Assembly: GCA_963698715.1 (NCBI GenBank)
Contig: CAVORW010000003.1
Location: 620,001-684,000 of the forward strand
Length of the DNA stretch: 64,000 bases
Source of the DNA: CAWHJB01 sp963698715
GTDB lineage: Bacteria > Chloroflexota > Anaerolineae > Anaerolineales > UBA4823
Direction: 5' to 3'
In this document: piece after piece, positions 8,330 through 16,762 of the stretch
Numbering within the stretch: the stretch's first letter is position 1
Layout of the letters: the number at the start of each line of letters is the position of its first letter
Translations under genes and position numbers: made by a program
The notes under the pieces: generated by a model
Database searches by the model: none
What the model saw: only the letters and a program-made list of their open reading frames with translations
What the model was told of the DNA's origin: nothing

Positions 8330-9370
8330 GTGAGAGCGGCAATCTATGAATCCTTTGGGGGACCAATCCGAATCCAAAATGTGCCTGATCCAGCAGTCCC
8401 TGAGGATGGCGTGGTATTGAAGACCGGCGCAACTGGCCTGTGCCGGAGCGACTGGCACGGCTGGCAAGGAAACGATGCGGAGATCCGCCTGCCGCATGTG
8501 CCCGGACATGAGATGGCCGGCGTAATCGTGGCAGTAGGGAAAACCGTCAAACGCTGGCATGCAGGCCAGCGGGTAACCCTACCGTTCGTGGGCAGCTGTG
8601 GTGCCTGCCCCCAGTGTTTGTCTGGCAACCAGCAGGTCTGCGACCACCAGATCCAACCGGGATTTTCAACCTGGGGCTCGTTCGCCGAATATGTGGCTAT
8701 CCAACGGGCGGACGCCAATCTGGTGCATCTGCCGGATTCAATGAGTGATGAGGCTGCCGCCAGCCTGGGATGCCGGTTTATTACTTCCTTCCGGGCGGTC
8801 GTTGACCAGGGCCGGGTTTCGGCTGGCGAGTGGGTGGCCGTGCATGGCTGTGGGGGTGTAGGCCTCTCGGCAATTATGATTGCCAGCGCTTTGGGGGCCA
8901 ATGTGGTGGCAGTGGATATTCAGCCCGACAAGCTGGACCTGGCGAGGTCGCTGGGCGCGGTGGCCGTTGTCAACGGCGCAGAAAACCCGCAGGTTGCAGA
9001 GCAGGTGCGAAAAATCAGTGCTGGAGGCGCTCATCTCTCCATTGATGCGCTTGGCAGCCCACAGACCTGTTTTAACTCGATCGCCTGTTTGCAGAAACGC
9101 GGCCGGCATGTGCAGGTTGGCTTATTGCTGGCAGACCAGCGCCATCCTCAGATCCCGATGGACCGGGTGATCGCGGATGAGCTTGAAATCTTGGGCAGCC
9201 ATGGGATGCAGACTCACCGCTACCCGGCGCTGATGGCCATGATTGAGTCTGGCCGTTTGGATCTGGAGCGCTTGATCGGCAAGCGGATCAGCCTGGACCA
9301 TGCGCCGGAGGAGCTTGAACGGATAGGCAGTTACCAGGGGGTAGGGGTGACGGTGATCAACCGATTTTAA
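8330..9370 (+). CDS. Zinc-dependent medium-chain alcohol dehydrogenase
   Basis: A 346-residue MDR-family dehydrogenase. Catalytic zinc ligands are Cys38 and the His60-Glu61 pair of GHEMAG. The structural zinc site is Cys90, Cys93, Cys96 and Cys104. The Rossmann turn is seen in VHGCGGVGLSAIMIA. The start is taken as GTG at 8330 because AGGAGG (8318-8323) sits 6 nt before it; a TTG at 8309 would place that motif inside the gene. The full C-terminus is present. Substrate is not evident; the family oxidises alcohols or polyols with NAD(P). It appears to be monocistronic. Confidence 0.88.
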   Translation: MRAAIYESFGGPIRIQNVPDPAVPEDGVVLKTGATGLCRSDWHGWQGNDAEIRLPHVPGHEMAGVIVAVGKTVKRWHAGQRVTLPFVGSCGACPQCLSGNQQVCDHQIQPGFSTWGSFAEYVAIQRADANLVHLPDSMSDEAAASLGCRFITSFRAVVDQGRVSAGEWVAVHGCGGVGLSAIMIASALGANVVAVDIQPDKLDLARSLGAVAVVNGAENPQVAEQVRKISAGGAHLSIDALGSPQTCFNSIACLQKRGRHVQVGLLLADQRHPQIPMDRVIADELEILGSHGMQTHRYPALMAMIESGRLDLERLIGKRISLDHAPEELERIGSYQGVGVTVINRF

Positions 9371-9377
9371 GGAAACC

Positions 9378-9416
9378 AGACACCCAGCTGTCAAAATCGG
9401 TGTGGTTGGGGTGTCT
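9378..9416 (+). terminator. Weak hairpin after the alcohol dehydrogenase gene
   Basis: AGACACCC (9378-9385) can pair with GGGTGTCT (9409-9416) across a 23-nt loop, 8 nt after the stop codon. There is no U-run, so the call is tentative. Confidence 0.25.
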
Positions 9417-9467
9417 CGTAAGTCCCATCAACCACAAGATATTATTTGGAAAGGTTCCGAGAGTCTC

Positions 9468-9496
9468 TTGACAGAAATAAATAAACGGTGTATATT
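9468..9496 (+). promoter_or_regulatory. Strong sigma70 promoter upstream of the NAD-binding protein
   Basis: TTGACA at 9468-9473 and TATATT at 9491-9496 are separated by 17 bp. The -10 element lies inside a 42-bp perfect palindrome, so a regulator bound there would block the polymerase. The gene starts at 9540 after a CAGGAG ribosome-binding site. Confidence 0.75.
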
Positions 9497-9520
9497 TATA
9501 TAAATATACACCGTTTATTT
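9479..9520. promoter_or_regulatory. 42-bp perfect palindrome, probable operator
   Basis: Every base from 9479 to 9499 is the complement of its mirror partner from 9520 to 9500. The core halves are CGGTGTATATTTAT and its complement, flanked by AATAAA and TTTATT. It covers the -10 element of the 9540 promoter and the likely transcription start. Such symmetry is typical of TetR/MarR-type operators, and in RNA it would also form a hairpin just before the ribosome-binding site. No regulator gene of those families is found beside it. Confidence 0.75.
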
Positions 9521-9539
9521 TATAATCAGGAGATTATCC

Positions 9540-10520
9540 ATGTCTGGAATTCATGTCGTTTTTGGAACCGGCCCACTTGGGCTGTCTACTGCCCGGGCGT
9601 TATTGCGCCGGGGTGTACCGGTCAGGATGGTAAATCGCACCGGGAAGTACCCGGTTGAACTTCCGACCGGAATTGAAGTTGTGGGTGGTGATGCGTCTAA
9701 CCCAGACTTCACCCGCTTCGTCTGCCGGGAGGCCGCGGTTGTGTACCAATGCGCTCAGCCGGCTTATAACCGCTGGGTGGCGGAATTTCCCCAACTGCAG
9801 GCTGCCATTCTGGATGGAGCAGCAGCCCATGCTGCCCGGTTGATTGTTGGAGAGAATCTTTATATGTATGGTGATCCGAATGGTAAACTGATCCACGAGG
9901 GTTTACCCTATGCCGCCCGGACTCGCAAAGGCAAGACCCGAGCCGCAATGTCCGAGGCGCTCCTGGCAGCCCATCAGGCTGGCAAGCTCCAGGTGGCTAT
10001 GGGACGCGGGTCGGACTTTTACGGTCCGATGGTGTTAGATTCGACCCTGGGAGCGCGCACATTTGAGCCGGCATTGGCGGGCAAGGCCGCTGAGCTGACC
10101 GGCTCTCCGGATCAGCCGCATACCTATACGTTTATTGATGATTTTGGTGAGGCCTTAGCGGTGCTCGGTGAACGACAGCAAGCCCTGGGCCAGGCCTGGC
10201 ATGTTCCCAACCCGCAGACCCTGACCCAGCGTGAGCTGCTCGGCCTGGTTTTCAAACAGATTGGATCGCCGCTTAAACTGCGCGTGATGGGCCGCATCAT
10301 GATGGCGATAGGCGGTTTGTTCATCCCAGCAGCCCGGGAGATGGTCGAGATGATGTATGAATTCGAGCAGCCTTTCCAGGTTGATTCCAGCAAATTCATC
10401 CAGGCCTTTGGGAATCTGGCAACGCCCCATGAGACCGGGATAGCCGCGACGCTTGCCTGGTACCGCAGCCGAGTTGAGTCTCATCCAATGACCGCAGGCA
10501 TTCTGAGCACAAGGAAATAA
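9540..10520 (+). CDS. NAD(P)-binding atypical SDR / epimerase-like protein
   Basis: A 326-residue Rossmann protein. The N-terminal turn GTGPLGLS at 9-16 binds the dinucleotide, and an early Arg-rich strand (MVNRTGK) suggests NADP preference. The usual Tyr-x-x-x-Lys is absent; the equivalent region reads NLYMYGDPNGK, so this is an atypical SDR, perhaps a reductase or an NADP sensor. CAGGAG lies 6-7 nt before the ATG. The gene stands alone behind a strong promoter covered by a palindromic operator, which suggests it is induced by a specific signal. TetR-controlled NAD-epimerase genes with similar sequences are common in soil bacteria; the substrate is unknown. Confidence 0.75.
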   Translation: MSGIHVVFGTGPLGLSTARALLRRGVPVRMVNRTGKYPVELPTGIEVVGGDASNPDFTRFVCREAAVVYQCAQPAYNRWVAEFPQLQAAILDGAAAHAARLIVGENLYMYGDPNGKLIHEGLPYAARTRKGKTRAAMSEALLAAHQAGKLQVAMGRGSDFYGPMVLDSTLGARTFEPALAGKAAELTGSPDQPHTYTFIDDFGEALAVLGERQQALGQAWHVPNPQTLTQRELLGLVFKQIGSPLKLRVMGRIMMAIGGLFIPAAREMVEMMYEFEQPFQVDSSKFIQAFGNLATPHETGIAATLAWYRSRVESHPMTAGILSTRK

Positions 10521-10729
10521 ATTTTAGGGGAATATCGCATCGGATATTCAGATGGCGAAACGCTCACCACACCAATGGGAGTGCCTTTTTCTGGCACAGG
10601 CACGCTGGTCCAATCGGGGTGACTGGTGGTGGAGTTGCAGTTGCCACAATAACACAGGGATGGGTCTCCCATATTTGTCATCGAGATGGCCGAGAGAAGC
10701 AGTTTTGGGGTCTGAGGCGCAGCCCGAGA

Positions 10730-10735
10730 TATAAT
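10730..10735 (+). promoter_or_regulatory. -10 element next to the ABC exporter start codon
   Basis: A consensus TATAAT at 10730-10735 lies only 8 nt before the ATG at 10744, with no ribosome-binding site between them. This suggests a leaderless or near-leaderless transcript. No clear -35 is seen. Confidence 0.45.
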
Positions 10736-10743
10736 TTGATATC

Positions 10744-12600
10744 ATGACTGCCTCGCCTCCAGCCAGAACGTCTCCTCCAGTTATTCCGCCGGGTACGCTC
10801 AATTCCAATATCCTTTGGCGCTGTTATCGCTATCTAAACCCATATTGGCAAACTACAGCTGGCGCTTATTTCACCTTGTTGGGAGTCCTGGGGATTAATA
10901 TCCTGATCCCTCAGCTCATTCGTGCCATGATCGATCAGGGTATTTCCGGCACTGATCGCAACCTGTTAACTCTTGGCGTGATCGGTCTGCTGGGACTCGC
11001 TGCCCTAAAAGGGCTGCTGACATATTTGCAGGGGATGTGGAGCGAAACTGCTTCTCAATCCGTTGCTTTCGATTTGCGCAACGAGATCCAGCGCAAGCTG
11101 ACCCAGCTCTCGTTTTCTTACCACGATCGAGTGGAGACGGGCGAGCTGCTCTCGCGGGCCATCCAGGATGTGGAGCGGATCCGATTTCTGACAGGCCGAG
11201 CGACCCTGCGGATCATCGAGGCGGTTCTGATGCTGGTAGGGACGGCTGGGATGCTGCTGTGGATGAATGCTCCCCTGGCCTGGCTGGTAATCCTGACTAT
11301 GCCGTTCCTGGTTCAGCGAGCACTGGCCTTCGGGCAGCGTTACCGGCCGCTTTCCCAGAGGATCCAAGAGCAGCTGGCTCATCTGACCATGCGGGTTGAA
11401 CAGGCTCTCCGAGGCATCCAGGTGGTGAAAGCCTTTGCTCAGGAAGAGGCAGAACTCGAGCGATTCGATCAGGCCAATCAGCACTGGTTTGAGCTTTCAG
11501 CCTATGCGGGCCGGCTGCAGGCGGTCAATATTCCGCTGCTGTTCCTGATTGCCAATATAGGTTCGGTTTTTATCATCTGGTATGGCGGGCGGCAGGTTGT
11601 TCAGGGCAGCCTGACGCTCGGAGAACTGGTCGCATTTATCGCCTATCTGGGCCAGCTGGTGGACCCAGTGCGGCGTTTAGGGATGATCATTCCGGCTGTG
11701 GCCATGGCCGGTTCGGGCGCCGAGCGGGTATTTGAGATCCTGGACTCGATTTCCGAAGTCAAAGACAAACCGGACGCGCTCGATCTACCTGCCCTGCAAG
11801 GCCGGGTGGAATTTGAAGACGTGAGCTTCGGATATGGCGGACGCACGATCTTGCACCGCATCAATCTGATCGCCCGGCCCGGAGAGGTGATCGCCTTGCT
11901 GGGGCAAACCGGCTCGGGAAAATCATCCCTGGTCAATCTGGTGCCGCGCTTTTACGATCCCAGTTCGGGCCGGGTGATTGTGGACGGCTATGATGTGCGT
12001 GACGTGACGATCCATTCTCTGCGCAGTCAGATCGGGATCGTGTTGCAGGAATCGGTGTTATTTGCCGGTACGATCAGGGAGAATCTGGTGTTCGGCCGAC
12101 CGGATTGCCCGCCGGAAGAGATGGTTGCAGCGGCTAAAGTATCCCAGATTCACGATTGGATTACCCAGATGCCGGAAGGGTATAACACCAAGGTCGGTGA
12201 GCGCGGAGCAACCCTCTCGGGCGGGCAGAAGCAGCGGCTGGCAATCGCCCGGGCGCTGTTGATCAACCCGCGAATTCTAATTCTGGATGATGCCCTGGCC
12301 AGCGTAGACGCCGGCACAGAGCGCAAGATCCAGAATGCACTGGCACACCTGATGCACGGCCGGACGACATTTGTGATTGCCCACCGGGTCAGTACCCTGC
12401 GGGTGGCGGATCAGATCCTTGTGCTGGAGCGGGGCAGGATCGCGGCACGCGGGACCCATGCAACCCTGATGCGGGATTCCAGCCTTTACCAAAAAATCTA
12501 TCAGCAGCAGATGCAGTCTCAGCCTGGTGGAGCTGCAGCCCAGGCAGAAACTGACCGTTTTGAGTCACTTATGGGCGGGTCAAAGGGGGCTAACCAATGA
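10744..12600 (+). CDS. ABC exporter half-transporter, subunit A (degenerate-site partner)
   Basis: A 618-residue type-IV ABC exporter: six transmembrane helices in about residues 30-330 followed by a nucleotide-binding domain. Walker A is GQTGSGKS (387-394) and the signature LSGGQ (491-495) is intact. In Walker B the residue after Asp515 is Asp516, where active ATPases have Glu. Loss of this catalytic base is the mark of one partner in heterodimeric exporters such as TM287/288, BmrCD and LmrCD. The stop codon overlaps the next gene's start by 4 bp, so both subunits are translationally coupled. The likely role is export of lipids, peptides or drugs. Confidence 0.9.
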   Translation: MTASPPARTSPPVIPPGTLNSNILWRCYRYLNPYWQTTAGAYFTLLGVLGINILIPQLIRAMIDQGISGTDRNLLTLGVIGLLGLAALKGLLTYLQGMWSETASQSVAFDLRNEIQRKLTQLSFSYHDRVETGELLSRAIQDVERIRFLTGRATLRIIEAVLMLVGTAGMLLWMNAPLAWLVILTMPFLVQRALAFGQRYRPLSQRIQEQLAHLTMRVEQALRGIQVVKAFAQEEAELERFDQANQHWFELSAYAGRLQAVNIPLLFLIANIGSVFIIWYGGRQVVQGSLTLGELVAFIAYLGQLVDPVRRLGMIIPAVAMAGSGAERVFEILDSISEVKDKPDALDLPALQGRVEFEDVSFGYGGRTILHRINLIARPGEVIALLGQTGSGKSSLVNLVPRFYDPSSGRVIVDGYDVRDVTIHSLRSQIGIVLQESVLFAGTIRENLVFGRPDCPPEEMVAAAKVSQIHDWITQMPEGYNTKVGERGATLSGGQKQRLAIARALLINPRILILDDALASVDAGTERKIQNALAHLMHGRTTFVIAHRVSTLRVADQILVLERGRIAARGTHATLMRDSSLYQKIYQQQMQSQPGGAAAQAETDRFESLMGGSKGANQ

Positions 12601-14432
12601 GCTTTTCGATCGGTTCCGGTCCGCCCCAGGTCGGCCCGCGCAGCGCGATCAGCCAGTTTGGTGCCGAGAGCACCGAGGGCGCGCTCTTCGACCGTCGGGT
12701 GGTGGGCAGGATGTTGTTTTACCTGCGGCCATATACCTGGCGCATGGCAGCCGCGTTTCTATTGATGCTGGTTGAGACGGGGCTGACGCTGCTGACGCCT
12801 TACCTGATCAAGGTCGCAATCGATCGCTATATTGCTGGCAATGATCTGGACGGGCTGAATCGGATCGCCCTGCTGACGGCTGCAGCATTTATAGGTCTGT
12901 TTTTGGTATCCTCCGGGCAGCAGTACCTGGTCTCATGGGTCGGACAGCGGGTGCTGGCGAACTTAAGGCGCCAGCTGTTTGCCCATATTCAGCGCCTATC
13001 ATTGGGCTACCACGACCGGCATATCGCCGGGGTGACGGTTTCCAGAGTCATCAATGACGTTGCTGAGATCAACGAGCTGCTCTCGCAAGGCGTGATTACG
13101 CTGGCTGGTGATTTTCTGGTGCTGGTCGGGATTGTTGTCATTATGTTCAGTATGCAGCCGCGCCTGGCACTGCTGACCTTCCTGGTTGTACCATTGATGG
13201 TGCTGGCGACTACCTGGTTCAGCCTGCGGGCAAAAACAGCTTTTCGTGAGACCCGCTCACGAGTGGCTGCCGTGGTGGGCGATCTGGCTGAGGATATCGC
13301 CAGCATGCGGGTGATCCAGGCTTTTGCCCAGGAGGGGCGGGCCCAACAGCGTTTCAGCGACATCAACTGGGCTAACCGCAACACCTATATTCAGGCCCTC
13401 TCATTGTCATTTATTTTTTTGCCCAGCGTAGAGTTTTTGGGGATGCTGGCCACCGCGATTGTGCTGTGGTTCGGCGGCATTGCAGTGATGCAGGAGACGG
13501 TTACGCTGGGGGTGCTGGTAGCATTTCTTTCGTACGTCACGCGTTTCTTCCAGCCCATACAAGAGCTCAGCCGCTTGTTTACGACCCTGCAATCCGCCAT
13601 GGCCGGTGGGGAGCAAGTCCTCAATCTGCTGGACACGCCGGCAGAGCTGGCCGATCTACCCGGGGCTATCGATCTGCCCGAGGCGCGAGGGCTCGTAGAG
13701 CTGGAGCAGGTCTCTTTTCGCTACGGGGAGCAGTTGCCCCAGGTTTTGCGAGATGTGAGCCTGCGGATCGAGCCAGGCCAGACGATAGCTCTGGTAGGCC
13801 CAACTGGGGCCGGTAAGAGTTCGATCGTCAAGCTGGTCAATCGCACTTACGATGTGAGCCAGGGTTCGGTCAAGATCGACGGCTGGGATGTGCGCCAGGT
13901 CAGGCTGAACTCGCTGCGGCGCCAGATTGGGTTGATCCCCCAGGACCCATTCTTATTCTCCACCAGCATCCTGGACAACATCCGTTACGGCTGGATGGAA
14001 GCAAGCCAGGAGCAGGTCACTAAGGCGGCTCAGATGGCGAACGCTCACGAGTTCATCCAGGCTCTGCCGGATGGCTACCAAACCAGAGTGCAGGAGGGTG
14101 GGGTCAACCTGTCGGTGGGCCAGCGCCAGCTGATCTGCATCGCCAGGGCAATCCTGACCGACCCGCGTCTTCTGATCCTGGATGAAGCGACTGCCAGTGT
14201 CGATACGCTGACCGAAGCGCTGATCCAGGATGCGACTGCCAGGCTGCTGGAGGGCCGTACGGCGATCGTGATCGCCCACCGGTTGAGCACCATCCGCCAG
14301 GCAGATAAAATCTGCGTGGTTGAAGGTGGCGAGATAGTGGAGCAGGGTACCCATGCTGAACTGCTGGCGAATGAAGGAATTTACTGGCAAAGCTACCGGC
14401 TGCAGTATGGGTTGGATGATCCGCAACGGTAA
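12597..14432 (+). CDS. ABC exporter half-transporter, subunit B (catalytic-site partner)
   Basis: A 611-residue partner of the preceding half-transporter. The transmembrane domain covers about 45-330. Walker A is GPTGAGKS, and Walker B ends in Asp529-Glu530 with the catalytic Glu present. The signature motif is LSVGQ (505-509) instead of LSGGQ. In heterodimers the altered signature faces the altered Walker B of the partner, so one ATP site is degenerate and one is active. This pair shows exactly that complementary pattern. The ATGA overlap with the upstream gene indicates one operon and fixed stoichiometry. Substrate is not evident. Confidence 0.9.
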   Translation: MSFSIGSGPPQVGPRSAISQFGAESTEGALFDRRVVGRMLFYLRPYTWRMAAAFLLMLVETGLTLLTPYLIKVAIDRYIAGNDLDGLNRIALLTAAAFIGLFLVSSGQQYLVSWVGQRVLANLRRQLFAHIQRLSLGYHDRHIAGVTVSRVINDVAEINELLSQGVITLAGDFLVLVGIVVIMFSMQPRLALLTFLVVPLMVLATTWFSLRAKTAFRETRSRVAAVVGDLAEDIASMRVIQAFAQEGRAQQRFSDINWANRNTYIQALSLSFIFLPSVEFLGMLATAIVLWFGGIAVMQETVTLGVLVAFLSYVTRFFQPIQELSRLFTTLQSAMAGGEQVLNLLDTPAELADLPGAIDLPEARGLVELEQVSFRYGEQLPQVLRDVSLRIEPGQTIALVGPTGAGKSSIVKLVNRTYDVSQGSVKIDGWDVRQVRLNSLRRQIGLIPQDPFLFSTSILDNIRYGWMEASQEQVTKAAQMANAHEFIQALPDGYQTRVQEGGVNLSVGQRQLICIARAILTDPRLLILDEATASVDTLTEALIQDATARLLEGRTAIVIAHRLSTIRQADKICVVEGGEIVEQGTHAELLANEGIYWQSYRLQYGLDDPQR

Positions 14433-15096
14433 GGCTAGGTTAGCTGTGGGATCATCGTTATCCTTACTGTATGCAGATGTGCTCGAATTATCCTGAAAGG
14501 ATTACCATAGTCTCCGGACTAGCTGATGGATGGGGAAGTCGGTGGCAAAATTGGTTGGAGTAAGGGGTTAGTTCGTAGTTATGCAATCAAAGGAAAACTT
14601 TCAATTAGCCTTCGAACTCTGCAAATAAATTATTGAGCGATTCCGCCAGGGTGGGGTGGGCAAAGATGCCGTCTCGCAATGCGGTGTAAGGCAGCTTGCC
14701 CATCATGGCGATCTCGATCATGGACATGATCTCACCGCCCTCGTAGCCAAGGATGGCAGCCCCCAGGATCTGCTCAGTGTCGGGGTCCACCAACGCTTTC
14801 ATCATCCCCCGGGTTCGGCCGGTTTCGATCGCGCGCGCCACGTAACTCATGGGCATCTTGGCGACTTTATAGTTGTACTCACCTTTAATGGCTTCTTTTT
14901 CACTTAGCCCGATTCGACCCAACTGGGGATCGATATAGACTGTGTAGGGCACCATCCGGTTCTGGATGGAGGCGCGTCCGCCTTGTAAAAGATTGGTTTT
15001 CAGTACCCGGAAGTCGTCATAAGAAATATGGGTAAAAGCCGGGCCGCCCTTGATGTCGCCCACCGCGTAAATGCCGGTCACGTTTGTTTCTAGGTA

Positions 15097-15101
15097 TTCA
15101 T
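15097..15101 (+). other. Target pentanucleotide TTCAT beside the IS200/IS605 left end
   Basis: In this family the element inserts without duplication just 3' of a short target on the top strand. The five bases before the left end are TTCAT. They are inferred as target, and hence as the TnpB target-adjacent motif, by analogy with ISDra2 (TTGAT). Confidence 0.6.
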
Positions 15102-15119
15102 AATTCTTGGCGGCGGAAA

Positions 15120-15140
15120 CCACTCCGCTATAGCGGGTGG
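15120..15140 (+). repeat. Left-end hairpin of the IS200/IS605 element
   Basis: CCAC, a bulged T124 (15124), CCGC, loop TATA, GCGG and GTGG. A bulged T in the stem is the feature TnpA recognises in IS608. Confidence 0.7.
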
Positions 15141-15172
15141 AGGAAGCCGCCATCCTTTGCTAAAATGGTTGT

Positions 15173-15583
15173 ATGCCAAACGAAGCCCACCACAGCCCAC
15201 ACAGCGCGTAAATAATCAACGATCACCTGGTCTGGATACTGCGCGATCGAAAAAGGGTTTTGGTTGGACCTGTCGAGGCAAGGTTGAAAGAACTGTGGGC
15301 GGAAATCGCCACACAATACGGTATTGAGATATTGGCGGTCGAGGTGATGCCCGACCATGAACACTTGTTTGTGAGCGCACCCCCGAAATTTTCTCCTGCT
15401 GAAATCGTCCGTCTGTTCAAGGGAATAACATCCCGCAAGTTGAAGAAAGAGTTTGAAAGCCTTCGCCGCCAGTATTGGGGCGAACAGGCAACATTGTGGG
15501 CAGAAGGCTATAACGTAGGTACTGGTGGACACGTCAGTGCGGAAACCATCAAACGGTATATCGAAGCAAGCCAAAAGAAATAG
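15173..15583 (+). pseudogene. tnpA: tnpA, HUH/Y1 transposase of IS200/IS605 family, broken by a nonsense codon
   Basis: Read from ATG 15173 the frame has 136 codons, the normal length of TnpA, but codon 13 is TAA (15209-15211). It sits where relatives have a Tyr/Lys just before the conserved NxHLVW strand (here NDHLVW). Downstream everything is kept: the HUH motif H62-E63-H64 in PDHEHLF, and Tyr129 in ETIKRYIE, the expected nucleophile. Internal TTG/GTG starts would lose the first beta strand. The enzyme needed to move the element is therefore probably dead or very weakly made. It carries out single-strand peel-and-paste transposition in intact relatives. Confidence 0.85.
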
Positions 15584-15615
15584 TATCAAGTCCTGAAACT
15601 TTAGATCATTTGTGC

Positions 15616-15621
15616 TACAAT
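15616..15621 (+). promoter_or_regulatory. Extended -10 promoter of tnpB
   Basis: TGCTACAAT, with TG at 15613-15614 and TACAAT at 15616-15621, ends 7 nt before the tnpB ATG, and there is no ribosome-binding site. This suggests a leaderless tnpB transcript. Confidence 0.5.
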
Positions 15622-15628
15622 TATTGGC

Positions 15629-16762
15629 ATGAAGCTGATAGCTCAGGTCAAACTGCTTCCCACGCCCGAACAAGCCGATGCGCTCAGGCACACGCTGGAA
15701 CAGGCCAATGCCGCCTGTCAGTTTGTGAGCGCTACGGTATGGGAAACCAAAACCTTTCGGCAGTACGACTTGCACCACAAATGCTATCAGGCGGTGCGGG
15801 AGCAGTACGGCCTTTCGGCGCAGGTGGCGGTGCGGGCGATTGCCAAAGTCGCAGACGCATATAAACTTGACCGCAAGACAAAACGAACCTTCAAGACAAC
15901 GGGCAGAATCGCCTATGATGACCGCATCCTTGCTTGGCGATTGCAAGACCAGACCGTGTCGATTTGGACGGTAAACGGGCGGCTTCGCATCCCGTTTGTT
16001 TGCGGTGAGAGGCGATTGGAACTGCTTCAAACGCGGCAGGGGGAAAGTGATTTGGGGCTGTATAAAGGTATGTACTTCCTTTCCGCCACTTGCGAGGTGG
16101 ACGAGCCGAAGCCCGTTGATGTTGAAGGCACATTGGGGGTTGACCTGGGCGTTACCCATATTGCAGTAGACAGCGAAGGACAGGTATACCCCGCCAGTGA
16201 CATCAATAATGTGCGCCATCGTCAGCGCCGTTTGCGGGGCAAACTGCAAGCCAAAGGCACACGGTCTGCCAAACGCAAGCTGAAACGATTGTCGGGAAAA
16301 GAACGCCGTTTTGCTAAAGACAGCAACCACTGCATCAGCAAGCGACTGGTTGCCAAAGCGAAAGACACAAATCGAGCGATTGCCCTGGAAGATTTGGAGG
16401 GGATCCGGTCGAGGGTCACGGTTCGTCGCTCTCAGCGGGCAACTTTGCATAGTTGGGCGTTCTTCCAGCTTCGTGCCTTCGTGACATACAAAGCCAAACG
16501 GGTTGGCGTACCTGTGCTCCTGGTTGACCCAAGAAACACCAGCCGCACTTGTCCCGCCTGTGGTCAGGTCGATAAAGCTAATCGTCCGTCTCAATCCAAG
16601 TTCTCCTGTGTGGTTTGCGGTTTCGCTGGACTTGCTGACCACATCGCGGCGGTCAACATTGGCCGTCGGGCGGCAGTCAACCCGCCAATCGTAGCGCGTG
16701 ATGAAGCCAAAGCCGTTCTCACGGAGTTGCGGCAGAGCGCAGTTACAAGCCAGCCGCTTTAG
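15629..16762 (+). CDS. tnpB: TnpB, RNA-guided nuclease of the IS200/IS605 element
   Basis: A 377-residue TnpB of near-standard length. The RuvC catalytic residues are all present: Asp172 (GVDLGVTHIA), Glu254 (ALEDLEGI) and Asp337 (ADHIAAVNIG). The zinc ribbon has Cys308, Cys311, Cys327 and Cys330. The N-terminal wedge domain starts MKLIAQVKLLPTPEQ, as in other family members. It should be catalytically competent. In relatives TnpB uses an RNA made from the right end of the element to cut empty target sites next to the target motif and so keep the element in place. The stop codon lies in the loop of the right-end hairpin, so coding region and guide scaffold overlap. Confidence 0.92.
   Translation: MKLIAQVKLLPTPEQADALRHTLEQANAACQFVSATVWETKTFRQYDLHHKCYQAVREQYGLSAQVAVRAIAKVADAYKLDRKTKRTFKTTGRIAYDDRILAWRLQDQTVSIWTVNGRLRIPFVCGERRLELLQTRQGESDLGLYKGMYFLSATCEVDEPKPVDVEGTLGVDLGVTHIAVDSEGQVYPASDINNVRHRQRRLRGKLQAKGTRSAKRKLKRLSGKERRFAKDSNHCISKRLVAKAKDTNRAIALEDLEGIRSRVTVRRSQRATLHSWAFFQLRAFVTYKAKRVGVPVLLVDPRNTSRTCPACGQVDKANRPSQSKFSCVVCGFAGLADHIAAVNIGRRAAVNPPIVARDEAKAVLTELRQSAVTSQPL

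Noticed and set aside
10548..10734. Short open frames on both strands before the ABC exporter
   Set aside because: No ribosome-binding sites and no recognisable family; the best plus-strand peptide ends after about 30 codons.
15128..16642. A 504-codon open frame on the minus strand across the IS200/IS605 element
   Set aside because: It is antisense to tnpA and tnpB, has no recognisable family and crosses the element boundary logic. The tnpB catalytic motifs on the plus strand are decisive.
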